A stretch of 64,000 nt of DNA, taken from assembly GCF_000149955.1 (NCBI RefSeq), contig NC_030988.1, positions 2,935,355 through 2,999,354 of the forward strand, given 5' to 3'. The stretch is from Fusarium oxysporum f. sp. lycopersici 4287. Taxonomy: Eukaryota; Ascomycota; Sordariomycetes; Hypocreales; Nectriaceae. The position numbers and the translations under genes were made by a program. The notes below the pieces were generated by a model, which saw only the letters and a program-made list of their open reading frames with translations, was not told the DNA's origin and searched no databases. Positions 1 to 10,425 of the stretch are shown one piece after another. Position 1 is the stretch's first letter. Every line of letters begins with the position of its first letter.

Positions 1-2363
1 TCAACAGCATATGGGCGCGGGCACGAGAGGCGCTGCCTCCTAGAATATCATGCCTCGTTGATAATGTGCAACTGCTCCGACGATCGGCTGAAGACGCAAA
101 ACGCGACGCCCGGCAATGGGCAGCGTCATCTGGCGACGGTGAACTCACGGCCACACATGCCCACCAGGACAGGGCAGGCGAGGCGAGTGAAGAAGCCACA
201 TCGGCGTACCAGTCTGACAGCGTCGGAAATGCAACTCGTCTGATTGATGTTGTGAGGGGTGCAGTTGGTGCGGCCCAGATCACGGCGGGCTCGCCAGAGC
301 TCATGGGAATGATGCAGCAGCTTTGTCACTTTCAGCAATCAGCATTATGCTCGACTGTTGAGCTCCAGGCCACCATAACACCCGAACCGGGGGAAAGACG
401 GGTAAGCATACGAGGGAACCGATTTTCCGGGGTCGTAGTACCACCACAGGGCCAGGTCAAGGCCATCAAGTCGCAGCAGATCTGTGCGTCCAGAGAGAAG
501 GAGAAAATGATCCAGGGTATACAAAGTACCGTCGCGGCCCACGGGACCGATCGCAGCGCAGTGGTGCAGAGTTTGCTCACCGGTTTTGGAGAGGAGGATA
601 TCCAAATGACGGCGGCGGATTTGGAAGGGACGGCAGTCCATGCAAGTCCGAGCATGGAAGTCCACTTTGGTGCATCGACGTCTTTCCTCGAGGCGGGAAA
701 GGCTCTGGTAGCGCGGTTTACACTGAATAAGAGGCAGGCGATCGCTTTCCTTATATTATGCCGCCAACTCGACCTGATCCATGGTGGGGAGAAAAGGGAG
801 AAAAGTGATATCAGTCAGCTCTGCCAGTTCGTCGGCGGAGAGGGCGGAACCGGCAAGTCGAGAGTCATTGAGGCGCTAGTCGAGCTCTTTGCATCAAAGG
901 GCATTTCGAACCGCCTGTTGATCACGGCGACGTCAGGGACTGCCGCAGCGCGGATCAACGGCATCACAATTCACTCAGCCTGCGGGTTCTCCAAGGACCA
1001 AGCGGTGGGCGCGAACTTGGCCAAAGATCTCGACGGCGTGCGATTGCCGAAACAGGCGGAGCGATTCGTCCATGGACAGTCGCGAATGGACTGGCAGGAC
1101 AAGGCAATGTTGGTCATCGATGAGGTGAGCATGCTCGGAGCTCGGACGCTGTACGCCGTGAATGAGCAGCTCTGCAGGCTGCGCGGATCGCAGCAGGATT
1201 TTGGGGGCATACCCATCGTTCTCTTCTGCGGAGACTTCCATCAGTTTCGTCCTGTACAGGAAAGGTCGATCCTTCTTCCCAGTATGGTCGTCTCATGGGA
1301 CGAAGACAACTCGTTCAAGGCCGAGCAACGGCACCAGCATGACAAGGCGCACGCGCTGTGGAAGAAGTTCACGACGGTTGTCATGCTGGATGAACAAGTG
1401 CGTGCGGCAGGAGATCCGGTTTTGCAGAGACTGCTGAAGCGGATCCGACTGGGTGTGCAGGATCGCACGGATTTAGAACTGCGCAACTCAAGGTGCTACC
1501 GGGAGGATAGGCGGATCCCATGGGAGACGGGCATCACCGTGGTGACACCACTGAATAGGAACCGGTGGAACCTAAATATGGAGGCAACCTTGGCGTTCCA
1601 GATCCTGCAGCGGTCAATAATGCGAATCTTCATCTCCGAGCACAAATGGAAGGATGGCCTGCCGACGGAGGAAGAAGCCATCATGATGCTAAACCAGGGC
1701 GACGATAGCGTGATACCGGTACCAGCCATCTTCATGTTCGTGCCGGGGATTCCTGTCGTTGTGAACCACAACACCCACCAAGGGCTGAAGTTGGTCAACG
1801 GTGCCAGCTACACTGCTCTGGAGGTCATCCTCGACGAGACCCACCCGGGCCATCGGATCTCGGCCGACATGATGATCCACTTCGGGCCGCCAGCGGGGAT
1901 AATCCTAGAGTCAGAGACAACAAAGGATATCCACTTCGCCGGGATGCCGTCCGGCACGGTTCTCTTGACGCCCATGAGCGTTAGAATCCAATGCCAGCGA
2001 AAGAGGCCGTGGCAGCGCAACGACGTCAGCCGGAAGGGTTTGCCGTGCGCGGCGGCTTTTGCGTGCACAGACTACAAGGTGCAGGGCAGGACGCTCGAGC
2101 GCGTAGCACTGGAGTTGCGCGGGACGAGGACGACGAATGTCGACGGACGCATCGTCCCCTCGCAGTGCGACCCGTACAGCCTGTATGTGCAGCTGTCGCG
2201 ATGCTCGTCGCTGGATGGCATTATGCTCGTGTCTAAGGTACGGGAGAGAGACTTGGTGGGCAACTGCGTCCCCCCGGAGATGACTGCCGCGCAGGCGAGA
2301 CTGGAGCAACTGAGCAATAGGACCATTCGGGAGGCTATGCGCTGGTTGGACGACGATTCCTAA
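1..2363 (+). CDS. Helitron-type PIF1-like helicase, 5' part outside window
   Basis: The frame is open from the first bases of the window to a stop at 2361-2363, so the protein starts upstream; the first in-window ATG in other frames is not the start. A Walker A motif (GGEGGTGKSR) lies near 830-860, followed by motif Ia-like TATSGTAAARI, a Walker B VIDEVSML near 1110-1135, and C-terminal helicase motifs including DYKVQGRTL and YVQLSRCSS. That order is the SF1B PIF1/RecD-like helicase typical of the C-terminal half of Helitron RepHel proteins; the HUH replication-initiator half would lie to the left. The family drives rolling-circle transposition. I found no convincing Helitron 3' hairpin plus CTRR end downstream. 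A cellular PIF1 is less likely given the surroundings and the ALPPRI..VDN-type residues upstream of the helicase domain. Confidence 0.85.
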   Translation, partial: NSIWARAREALPPRISCLVDNVQLLRRSAEDAKRDARQWAASSGDGELTATHAHQDRAGEASEEATSAYQSDSVGNATRLIDVVRGAVGAAQITAGSPELMGMMQQLCHFQQSALCSTVELQATITPEPGERRVSIRGNRFSGVVVPPQGQVKAIKSQQICASREKEKMIQGIQSTVAAHGTDRSAVVQSLLTGFGEEDIQMTAADLEGTAVHASPSMEVHFGASTSFLEAGKALVARFTLNKRQAIAFLILCRQLDLIHGGEKREKSDISQLCQFVGGEGGTGKSRVIEALVELFASKGISNRLLITATSGTAAARINGITIHSACGFSKDQAVGANLAKDLDGVRLPKQAERFVHGQSRMDWQDKAMLVIDEVSMLGARTLYAVNEQLCRLRGSQQDFGGIPIVLFCGDFHQFRPVQERSILLPSMVVSWDEDNSFKAEQRHQHDKAHALWKKFTTVVMLDEQVRAAGDPVLQRLLKRIRLGVQDRTDLELRNSRCYREDRRIPWETGITVVTPLNRNRWNLNMEATLAFQILQRSIMRIFISEHKWKDGLPTEEEAIMMLNQGDDSVIPVPAIFMFVPGIPVVVNHNTHQGLKLVNGASYTALEVILDETHPGHRISADMMIHFGPPAGIILESETTKDIHFAGMPSGTVLLTPMSVRIQCQRKRPWQRNDVSRKGLPCAAAFACTDYKVQGRTLERVALELRGTRTTNVDGRIVPSQCDPYSLYVQLSRCSSLDGIMLVSKVRERDLVGNCVPPEMTAAQARLEQLSNRTIREAMRWLDDDS

Positions 2364-3239
2364 GGCTAGGGGGCCTGCGTTCGGCGACGTTGTCGAGACG
2401 AAATGGGAGAGGGGAAAGGGCGGGGAAGCGTTACAGGAAGCGTTATAGGATAGGAAAAGCGGGAGGGCTCTTCTGGAAGACACAAACGGTCTCCTCTCCT
2501 CGTCACGCGTTCGAGCCAGAGCCAGACGGGTCGAACAGGCACGCACAAAGGAAGAGCTAGACGGACGCAAACCACCAATCACAAAGGCTGTTCAAAGTTT
2601 TAAAGGTCGCGGGGCGAAGCTGGCACGCGGCGTTTTAATTAGTTCCCAGCGGTTTTAGTTTTGACCAATGGAAAGCGAGCATTCCGACCCTGAGCGGCGG
2701 GTGGGGCATAAGGGCCTTTCGTTCCTCAAGGCACTAACCTACGCCGGTATGCTTCTCTACAGCAGTTCATATGAAGCTCTGATTGGGGATTTTGTGCAGG
2801 CCATCCCTGTCAACTAAAGAACATCAAAAGCAGAGCCTCCAGTCAAATACCAGCTATCATCGCGTTTACTATACTTTATTAAGAAACAAAATCTATAACG
2901 ATAATCTGGGGTTGGTTTTACATATTTACGAGTTTTTAGATGTATCGTACCACTTGTCGCGGGTGACCTGGAGTTCGTCAGTTGCTCAATCTCATGCTAG
3001 CGCCCTTTTATTTCCCACCTAAAGGAGTTGGTCGGTTGCGAAACAAGGTGGGGCATAACTGCTAGACCTAATTCCGTCAGCAGTTAGCCAATGGGAGCCC
3101 ATAGTCTTGTACCTCCCCTCATGCAAGTTTATCCCCGCTCTGAGTCAGCATCTCCGTCTTTCCTATCTAGCCTCTCTCTGATTCTCCCACGCTTTCGATG
3201 TTTTGGGCCCCAGTCGTTGAATAGCTGGAGGCCGTAGCC
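2364..3239. other. Intergenic stretch after the Helitron helicase
   Basis: No gene is supported. The stretch may contain the 3' part of the Helitron, but I could not place its end. Positions about 2990-3075 resemble about 56480-56560 (both contain a TAGCGCC.TTTTATTTC stretch followed by alignable sequence), which suggests a shared, diverged repeat. Confidence 0.4.
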
Positions 3240-4091
3240 TTGCATATATTTCAATGCCGCAACCCGTCACTAAGAACGTCAAATATGATGGCAAACAGAA
3301 CTTCCAATTTCTCAGATTCCTCGAACTTGTCAACACACGAATCAAGTCAGGGAACTGATCTCCGACCTTTGCTCCCAGCTCCGCGCTCTCATCCGGCAGT
3401 GGCCCATGCCGGGCATCGAACAGCTCCCTTAGCACGAAGAAGAGTTTCTACATCTTTAGCTTGCGAGTCCTGTCGACGACGGAAAAGCAAGGTATGCCAC
3501 TACCAAACTCTGTCCCTTAGCCCTCGGGAAGTAGCCCTTCTCTTGGAGGTTCATATAAACGTGGGTTGAATGGTTTGCATAGTGCAACGGTGCTCGGCCG
3601 ACATGTTCTCAGTGTCGAGCAAAGCACATCGATTGTGTTTATTGGCAAACATCTGAGGGTAATTTTAGGGAAAGGTTAGAAGCGCTTGAAGTGTCGCATC
3701 CTGCTGCCGTTGTCTATCGTGCTATACAGACTCGGCCAGAGGCCGAAGTCCACGAGATTGTCCGTCGCATTCGAGCCGGTGCTGATGCCGAGGCTATCGC
3801 GCGTCAACTCAGCACAGCCGATCTCCTTCTTCAAGTTCACCTGGACCCGAAACCAGATGTCGCTATCAGTTTCTTTACTCACCCCTGAAGCCCTTATACT
3901 TGCAAACTCCGACGAACCTTTTATACACTCCTTGATTCACGAATGGAATGAAAACGATCACGCCGGCAATGTCAGTGTCCCCCGGCTGTCGGAATCCGAA
4001 GAAAGTTATAAAGCCCAGTACTTGAGGCCGGTTCACGCAGCCTCTATTGCCGACCCTAGAATAGATGAAGTTGTTCCTTCAAAGTGGACTA
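3240..4091 (+). pseudogene. Zn2Cys6 transcription factor, N-terminal fragment, interrupted
   Basis: Exon 1 starts at 3240 (or at the Met near 3282) and runs to 3491; a 91-nt intron (3492-3582, GTATGC...TAG) splits the zinc cluster. Joined across the intron, the spacing is C-x2-C-x6-C-x6-C-x2-C-x6-C, the fungal binuclear zinc cluster that binds CGG-type sites in the nucleus. Exon 2 reads to a stop at 3888, while a good continuation (about 3868-4090, ending ..VPSKWTT) lies in another frame, so a frameshift or an unrecognised intron is present. The gene then meets a MITE at 4092 and an hAT relic. No middle-homology or regulatory region of a normal 500-800 aa regulator follows. Probably dead; the former target genes are unknown. 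Confidence 0.7.
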
Positions 4092-4463
4092 CTTGGGTAT
4101 GGCCTAGAGACCGGCCCCCCTTTGCCTTACCCTATCCACCCGTGGTGCCAGAGGGTCAGGCACGGGGGGTAGCCTGACCAGGCAAAGGGTCGGTTGACTG
4201 AGGAAAAGAAAGATACCTTATTTAATAAGAGATAGCTTAATAAAAGAAAGTATCTAGATTTTAAAAAGCTCTGTGATATTCGCGGAGAAATTTGGAGACA
4301 GAGATACCTTCTATGTCATACTAATTGCTATGGAAATATATGTTATTTTATTCCCCAGTCAGCCGACCCTTTTCCCTATCACCGTACCCCCCGTGCTATA
4401 GGCACGATCACTGGTGACTTGATGAATAGTACGGGGTCGGCCGATCTCTAGGCCCTACCCAAG
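4092..4463. mobile_element. 372-bp mariner-type MITE with long terminal inverted repeats
   Basis: The left end CTTGGGTA.GGCCTAGAGA is mirrored at the right end (4444-4463). The inverted match extends over roughly 110 bp per arm with mismatches: the arms share GCACGGGGGGTA and AAAGGGTCGG-TGACTG. Each end is flanked by TA (4090-4091 and 4464-4465), the Tc1/mariner target duplication. The AT-rich centre has no coding capacity. It sits inside the Zn2Cys6 gene. A non-autonomous element is the simplest reading. Confidence 0.75.
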
Positions 4464-4586
4464 TACGTGTTTTGCGTTCGCTCGCGGAAACACCTGGTTC
4501 AGAATTAACGTCGCTCCCTGACGAGAAGCATCTGCAATCCGCGATTCGCCGGTAACCCGCTATGGCAGCACAACAACAGTCGTTAG

Positions 4587-6730
4587 AATCGCTTCTGGGA
4601 ATTAGTGGCCAGCACAAATCAATCAAGCAGCAGCTTGACGCTGCGTCCATCAAGACTGAAGCTGGAAGAACGACCCTCGCCAACTGTCCAGATCGGCTGC
4701 AAGAAATATATACCAGAAGAACACATTGCCAATAAGAATCGCAAAGGTCGAAGGAGCTGGATCCAAGCCCATGGCTTCTTTCTTACAGAAGTCAGTCCTG
4801 ATTTACGGACATTGCAGACCTACTGGGTATGCTCGAAATGTGATGAACGAGGCAAGAGCTCATTATTCGTCGCCACAAATACAACATCGCCAATTGAGCG
4901 CCTCCGAAGGTAAATGGTATCTATACGAGCCTGATCTTTAATGCTTCTTCATTTTCTTACGGGATGTAGGTCTCATATGATCACCGAGGCGGATGACAAT
5001 GCGGATGAAGATTCGTATTCGTCTCGCGCTGACATTCACCCACCTTCGAAACGGCGTTGCTTGGAGTCTCCTACTGCAAGATCGAATCTCACTAAAGCGA
5101 AGGAGTTGACGGTCGGCTGGATCGTTACTGCCAATCTTCCATTCACGGCGCCATCGAATCCGTACTTGCGCCGAATGCTCGATTTACACGATGCATTATT
5201 AGCAAAAGAGGTACCGTGGAGTCGGCTGTCAGTGCGTGATACTATGCGGAAATTATTCGAGGTAAAGAAGGGAGTAATATCAAGTCAATTGCAGAAGGCG
5301 GTCACAAGGATTAGCTTTAGCTTTGACCTATGGACTTCTTCAAACCGGTATGCTTTCCTTGGCCTCCACGCTCACTATCTCGACGCCTCCTATCAAGTCC
5401 AATTGCGACTCCTTGCTCTGCGCCGTATATGGGGATCTCATTCCGGAGACAACCAAGCAGCGACAATATATGATATCTTGGGCGAGTATGGGATACGAGA
5501 TAGGACTGGCGCGGGTGTCTGCGATAACGCCTCGTCCAATGATACATGCTTAGAGAGCCTCTATCGTCAACTTTATCCTGCAATGGCGGAAGAAGATATT
5601 AGAAATCATCGAACAAGATGCTTTGGGCACATTCTTAACCTTGCAGCTCGAGCCTTTCTCTGGGGAGAAGATCCTGACTCGTTTGAGCGAGAAGCCTTCA
5701 CCGAGGTGGCTTTCCAAGTTGAAGAGCGTGAGCTTCGGCTCTGGCGGAAACGGGGAGCGGTGGGCAAGCTGCATAACATCGTCCGGTTCGTCAGGGCTTC
5801 CCCGCAACGAAGAGAGCTGATGAAATCTCTGGCTTGTGACCAGAACGACGAAGACGGCTATCAACTCTTTGAAGAGGAGCGAGCTGCCATCGACCTCGAG
5901 CTGATCCAAAATAATGAAACCAGATGGAATTCGACCTTCCTGATGATCCCGCGTGCCATTCAAAAGCGAGAGCACATTGACCATTTCATTGCATATCTCG
6001 AAACGAAGACGTCAGAGCCCCGACAACGGGTGCCTGTCCAAGGTCAGAGCGGGAACTTGAGGCTGGGCGCTCGTAAGAGAGGAGGGAAATTAAGTTTTAC
6101 GGAGAGCGGCAGGAGGAGGTGATGCGAAAAGAGGTGTATATTACCAGCGGAGGTGGGCATCGCCTCGACGGCCTGGCGAGTTTATTTGTGTCTTGATGAT
6201 GATCACCGACGATGCGTCCAGATCTCTATTAAGAACTGTTGGTCAAAGCTCGATGAGTATTACAGCCTACTAGGCCAATCGCCACTTTATCCGGCTGCCG
6301 TTATTCTTCACCCACGCTGGAACGTGTCTTGGCTTGAGGCGAACTGGACCAGCGACGAGCAACCAGTGTGGCTACGAGACGCTAAAAACAGTGTCTGGGA
6401 ATTCTTTGAACAGCACTATCCACGTGAGGAGCAGCCCGAGACATCGAGGACGATGACAGGAAAAACGATGCGGCAAGACAAGCCCAGTCAATTTGACTAG
6501 TGGATGCAGAGCTGCGATCGGTGCATGATGGAGGAAAAAGACGAGCTTGGCGTTTACATGAGGCAAGGGCCAGTTGGGCGAGAGAACTTGAGCAAAGGCA
6601 CAGCATAAGCCCCGAGATAATAGAGGAGATGCAGTGTCTACGAAACTGGCTACGCCATCAAGCGATCACTATGGGTGAGGTGGTTAGCTTTGGCGGGGAC
6701 TTGGTGGGTTGGGAGGGAGGGGAGGCTTAA
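4587..6730 (+). pseudogene. hAT-family transposase, frameshifted and lacking most of the hATC domain
   Basis: The first exon (about 4587-4909) encodes a BED-type zinc finger (W..HGFF....W.C.KC). An intron 4910-4969 (GTAAAT...TAG, 60 nt) joins it in frame to 4970-6122, which carries hAT core motifs: FSFDLWTSSNRYAF, VCDNASSNDTC, RCFGHILNLAARAFL, GAVGKLHNIVRFVR, NNETRWNSTF. After about 6050 the frame is lost. Later pieces (6153-6500, ISIKNCWSKLDEYY...LHPRW; 6500-6730, QCLRNWLRHQAI) match consecutive parts of the second hAT in this window, but the SAECERLFS-type dimerisation core is missing. No start Met in the BED frame is evident. Function in life: cut-and-paste transposition; inactive here. 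Confidence 0.8.
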
Positions 6731-6872
6731 TAGCTTTATTGGAGCCTCAGGTCAGCACCTTCATTTCAAGTATATCAATTCAATTCAAGTTAAGTAAGTC
6801 CATGGACGATTTTATTTCAAGTAATCAAGTTGGACCCCCAAACTTGACTTACTTGAATTGAAGTCAGCGCTG
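4587..6872 (+). mobile_element. Decayed hAT DNA transposon (hAT copy 1)
   Basis: The transposase relic is described separately. The right end is inferred at 6872: the sequence approaching it carries repeated TCAAGT/ACTTGA motifs in both orientations (6765-6865) and ends ...CAGCGCTG. Read from the other strand this resembles the right end of the second hAT (CAG at 20113-20115). Immediately beyond 6872 the coding sequence of a membrane protein resumes. No left terminal repeat or 8-bp target duplication could be found, so the left part is probably deleted. Confidence 0.6.
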
Positions 6873-7965
6873 GGTTGAACAGGGTTGCAATGCGCATGGC
6901 ACCGCACGTCGGTATGCCTCGGATCCACATGTGGGGCGGGCCATCCTGAATAGTTGATTTAGTCCAGTCACCAGCGTTCGAGACGATGAGCGAGTAGCCT
7001 TTCGGCCGGCCGTTGACGGCCTCGGGAGCGGGAATAGTGGCGAACGAGTGCCACTCCACGAGGGGATTGTATGATAGGCGAGCGAATGAGCCGTTGACGG
7101 GGACTGTGTAGCCAAAGTGCAGTCTGATCGCGTGGTCTGACAACTTTTCCGCTTGGACGAGTACCTTACGGAGAAAGAACCACGAAGAAGCGACACTTAC
7201 AGTCGCTACGGCCAGGAGCCAGAATGGTGGTGACCGGGCGCAGGCTTGTCCCAATGAAGTGCCGGTGGCTGCATTGTCCTTGCTTGTGATAATTACTTGA
7301 ACCCAGAAGAATACGAGCATGGTCCAGTCGATAAATCGATGCGTTCTCTCAAACAAGTCGTGGTGGCGCTTACGCATCGACGGCCAGGCAAGACCGATCA
7401 TGACGGCGAAAAAGGCCGAGAGAGCCCACGAGATAACTTTGGATATGATCGACTGTTTGCCCCAGTTTGAAAAACTTCCGCTCACCATGCAGACAATGTC
7501 GGCGATATTCGCCACCAAGAGCCAAGCTCCTGCACCAACGGCTGCACCGGAATGGACACCACCGAGATGATATATCTTTGCGCAACGAGCCCGAATGAAG
7601 AGAGGCCAGGACTTTGGTACGCTGCAAGCGATTGTGTATAGGACGTTGATGACGAAGTCCTGGCGGACGAGAACGGCCGTGACCAAATTGATTGCCGTGA
7701 TGTTGCTTAGCCACTCCCGGCTGATCCCGGTCATTACCAGAGCAATGGCAGCCGAGATGTTGAACAAGCCAACGAGCGAGAAAAGCCGCCGGTAGATGAT
7801 GAATACCCGGTAACGGAGTCCGCGCGAATATTTACGGTGTTTCTTGTCGGGGAGGGCGGCTTCGAGATCGACTTGTTCCTCGACTAGAGTGGCATCCGAC
7901 AGGTGTTGTTTATATTGCGCAGTAGTGCTGGGTGAAAATGTATTTTTGGAAAACTTGGTTGTTTC
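6873..7965 (-). pseudogene. Ferric-reductase-like integral membrane protein, truncated at both ends
   Basis: The minus-strand frame is open from a stop at 7966-7968 down past 6873, with no ATG in its first 60 codons, so the true start or first exon is missing. It encodes several hydrophobic segments, then SMRKRHHDLFERTHRF and a flavin-binding-like segment (SDHAIRLHF..TVPVNGSFARLS...VEWHSFATIPAP), then PHMWIRGIPTCG.MRIATLFN. This is the layout of fungal membrane proteins with a ferric-reductase-type FAD/NAD module. The NAD-binding part that should follow ATLFN is absent: the sequence passes straight into the right end of hAT copy 1. A function in electron transfer across a membrane is inference only. 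Confidence 0.65.
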
Positions 7966-8765
7966 TTATTGAGCTGAGAGTTATTCTCAGGTTTATATCT
8001 CTAGATAATTGTATCTAGGACTTTCAAACTAACAGTCTGAATCCTGAAGGGAAGGGGGATTCCCGGATTTTCCAACAAGTTTTGCGACTGATTTGCAGCG
8101 CGTTACCACCGCGTCTGTTAGTAACTTAATACTGGGTCGATTAACTAGCTGGAGCCTTATCACCACCGGGGAAATGATCCGTCGACTTGCCACTAGGGCG
8201 ACGATTAGTGCTGACGGAGGTATTGAGAAGAGTAGCCGTAATTGGGTTAGATCCTTGCGAGTGACCGCATTGAAGGTTTTGCACTGTGCGAAGAGCACAG
8301 GTACAGAACGTAGACTTAATAATATCACCTGTATCAGAAGGAAGGGCACACAACGGGGGATGCAAAACAAGGGCCAGGGCAAAGAGATCATTGCTAAGCT
8401 ACCGAACAAGGTACTGCGTCTCCCCTTAATTTGCACAGGAATTTGGCTGTAATTAGCAAACCGGCCAGGAATGCCATATGGCATTTAATCTCACCTCGGA
8501 ACCCTCCGCGCGCCCCTCATTTCCACCCCTTCCAATAACCTACAACCTTTTTTTGATATATCACTTCGATCTGCGTCATACGTTTAAAATGGGCATTCTG
8601 CCTAGCCAGACCGCCTCTAGCGACTATCTTGTAATACTTAGCCATACCCCAACCAACGCAAGGAGCCGCAATTGGGTCGTCCAGTTTTCTACATTTATTA
8701 CCTTGCTCGTTATTTGGGAGTTGTTGAGTGTCTATCCTCCTCCTGTCACATTCGACGTCTTAGAA
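7966..8765. other. Intergenic stretch with an unassigned minus-strand reading frame
   Basis: A 151-codon minus-strand frame (8484 to 8029) has a hydrophobic middle but no motif I recognise. It could be a displaced exon or chance. The rest is the presumed promoter region of the receptor-like gene that starts at 8766. Confidence 0.25.
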
Positions 8766-10106
8766 ATGACTTCTACTACATTTTGGTGCCGGGGGGATTC
8801 CGTGGCCCTCGTGCCACCTCCTCCTGGCATAACACCGAACTTCGTCGACCCGCCGACCCGAACTCCTTTTGTCATCAGCTCTTCCATTGGGTGTTTGGCT
8901 GTCTCATCCTGTTTCATGTTAATCCGTATCTATACCTTCGTCGCAATTATAAAGACACGGGACTCGGCTGACTGTAATACTCTATCATCGAAGCCTGACG
9001 ACTAGATGCTAACATGACATTGCAGATATGTTGGTTATTGCATGGGTAGGTCGCCACCACCGTGGCTAATGTAAGCGAACAGGTCCTAACACTAAGGCTC
9101 AGGCCTTTGCAGCAATATACTCGTCGATGACGTGTACTAGTAAGTAAATATGCCTAAATATGAGCGCAGTATCTTACTCTCCCAGTGGTAAAGTATGGCT
9201 TCGGACGCCACGCATGGGATATCCCGTTCTCAACTTTCAACAACAACTTTATGAAAGTATGGCCACCTTCCCTTCTCATTCCACCAAGCCTCTTAAAGCT
9301 GACATAATTCTGCCTGAGGTTGGAGCCATTACCGGTACATTCTACGGAATGTCCATCATGTTAACGAAGCTTTCCATCTTGGCCTTCTATCTCAGATTCG
9401 TCATAGCATCAGCAAAGCTCAGGGGCGTCATTTATGCCACAATAGTGCTTACCATACTATACAGTCTTATCGCCTCATTTGTATGGGTTTATGCATGTCA
9501 ACCTCTTGAGAAATACTGGGACCTCACTATCACGGACGGATCCTGTATCAACTTCTTGAAGGTTACCATTTTCAGTGGAGTGATGAATACAGCCACCGAT
9601 GCGATCATTCTGTTGCTCCCGATTGCGATTCTACGGGGCTTGCGCCTACAAAAAAGACAAAAGCTTGGCGTGATGATGATTATGATGACGGGTGGTTTGT
9701 GGGTGTTCAACCTCCTTGCTGCGAGGCTTAATGCTGACGCACAGCACAGTGTCTTGGGTATCAGCGTTGTGAGACTGAAAGTGACAGTAGACTCACTTTC
9801 ATACCAGGATTTGACATGGGATAGTGTCCCAGGAACAGCATGGTGGTCAGCATTCCCTATTGCTATATGCTTGTGATGCGTTGACATATCCAACTTCGTA
9901 TTGACAGGACGGTTGAGGTACACTTGGCTTTGGTATGCGCATGCCTTGCATCCCTCAAGCCTTTTCTCGGAAGATTTCTACCAAAAGTAATTGGAAGCAG
10001 CTATGGTACCTCTGACAGCAACAGCGGAGGAATACAGCCGACACTTTACCTGACTTCGAACCCTGGTCTGCCTTGGTCACGGGATGGGGACGAGATACCG
10101 CTTTGA
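8766..10106 (+). CDS. PTH11-like rhodopsin-domain membrane protein (copy A), 7 exons
   Basis: I spliced this as 8766-8973, 9026-9045, 9103-9139, 9186-9256, 9319-9698, 9750-9842 and 9908-10106. All introns are GT-AG, 46-65 nt, several with TGCTAAC or GCTGAC branch sites. The sum is 1008 nt, giving 335 aa with no internal stop. The product shows the fungal rhodopsin-like/SAT4 pattern: PPPPGITPNF near the N terminus, a first helix then DYMLVIAW, VKYGFGRHAWDIP, a TKLSIL..YLRF helix, TDGSC.., LLPIAIL, and VEVHLALVCACL before a short cytoplasmic tail. In PTH11 of Magnaporthe this fold senses surface cues; ligand and role here are unknown. Paralogues lie at 10426-11952 and 15089-16618. Confidence 0.82.
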
Positions 10107-10425
10107 CCTAGTGCCGCAACTGCCTCAAAGTAAGCAGACTGCCGTCCTTGAAGTTAGTACAAGTTTACCAAACTGTGATATGAAAACCAGGAAGTGCCGA
10201 GCGCCTAAGCAACAACTGGTTGTCCGCTTCTCGAATGGCCGTGTGACCACCCCGAGAATATAGCCGCAAAGTTCCTAAAAAGCGCCAGTAAACAAAGAAG
10301 ATCGTTCACCGAGTTCCGCGCCGGCCAATCCACTCTCCATTGGTTAGTGCTACACAGGAATTTGCGCAGCCATATATTTTATTACCCAACTAAGTGCCAA
10401 CTATATACATAGACCTAGAAAATGA

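Noticed and set aside
971..1241. Minus-strand frames inside the Helitron helicase
   Set aside because: Shadows of the strongly coding plus strand; no motifs.
1911..2582. 223-codon minus-strand frame overlapping the helicase 3' end
   Set aside because: Opposite to conserved helicase motifs and without domain content; chance open frame in GC-rich DNA.
2364..2790. Helitron 3' end (hairpin plus CTRR)
   Set aside because: Several CTAG/CTAA words occur but none is preceded by a convincing hairpin, so no border is claimed.
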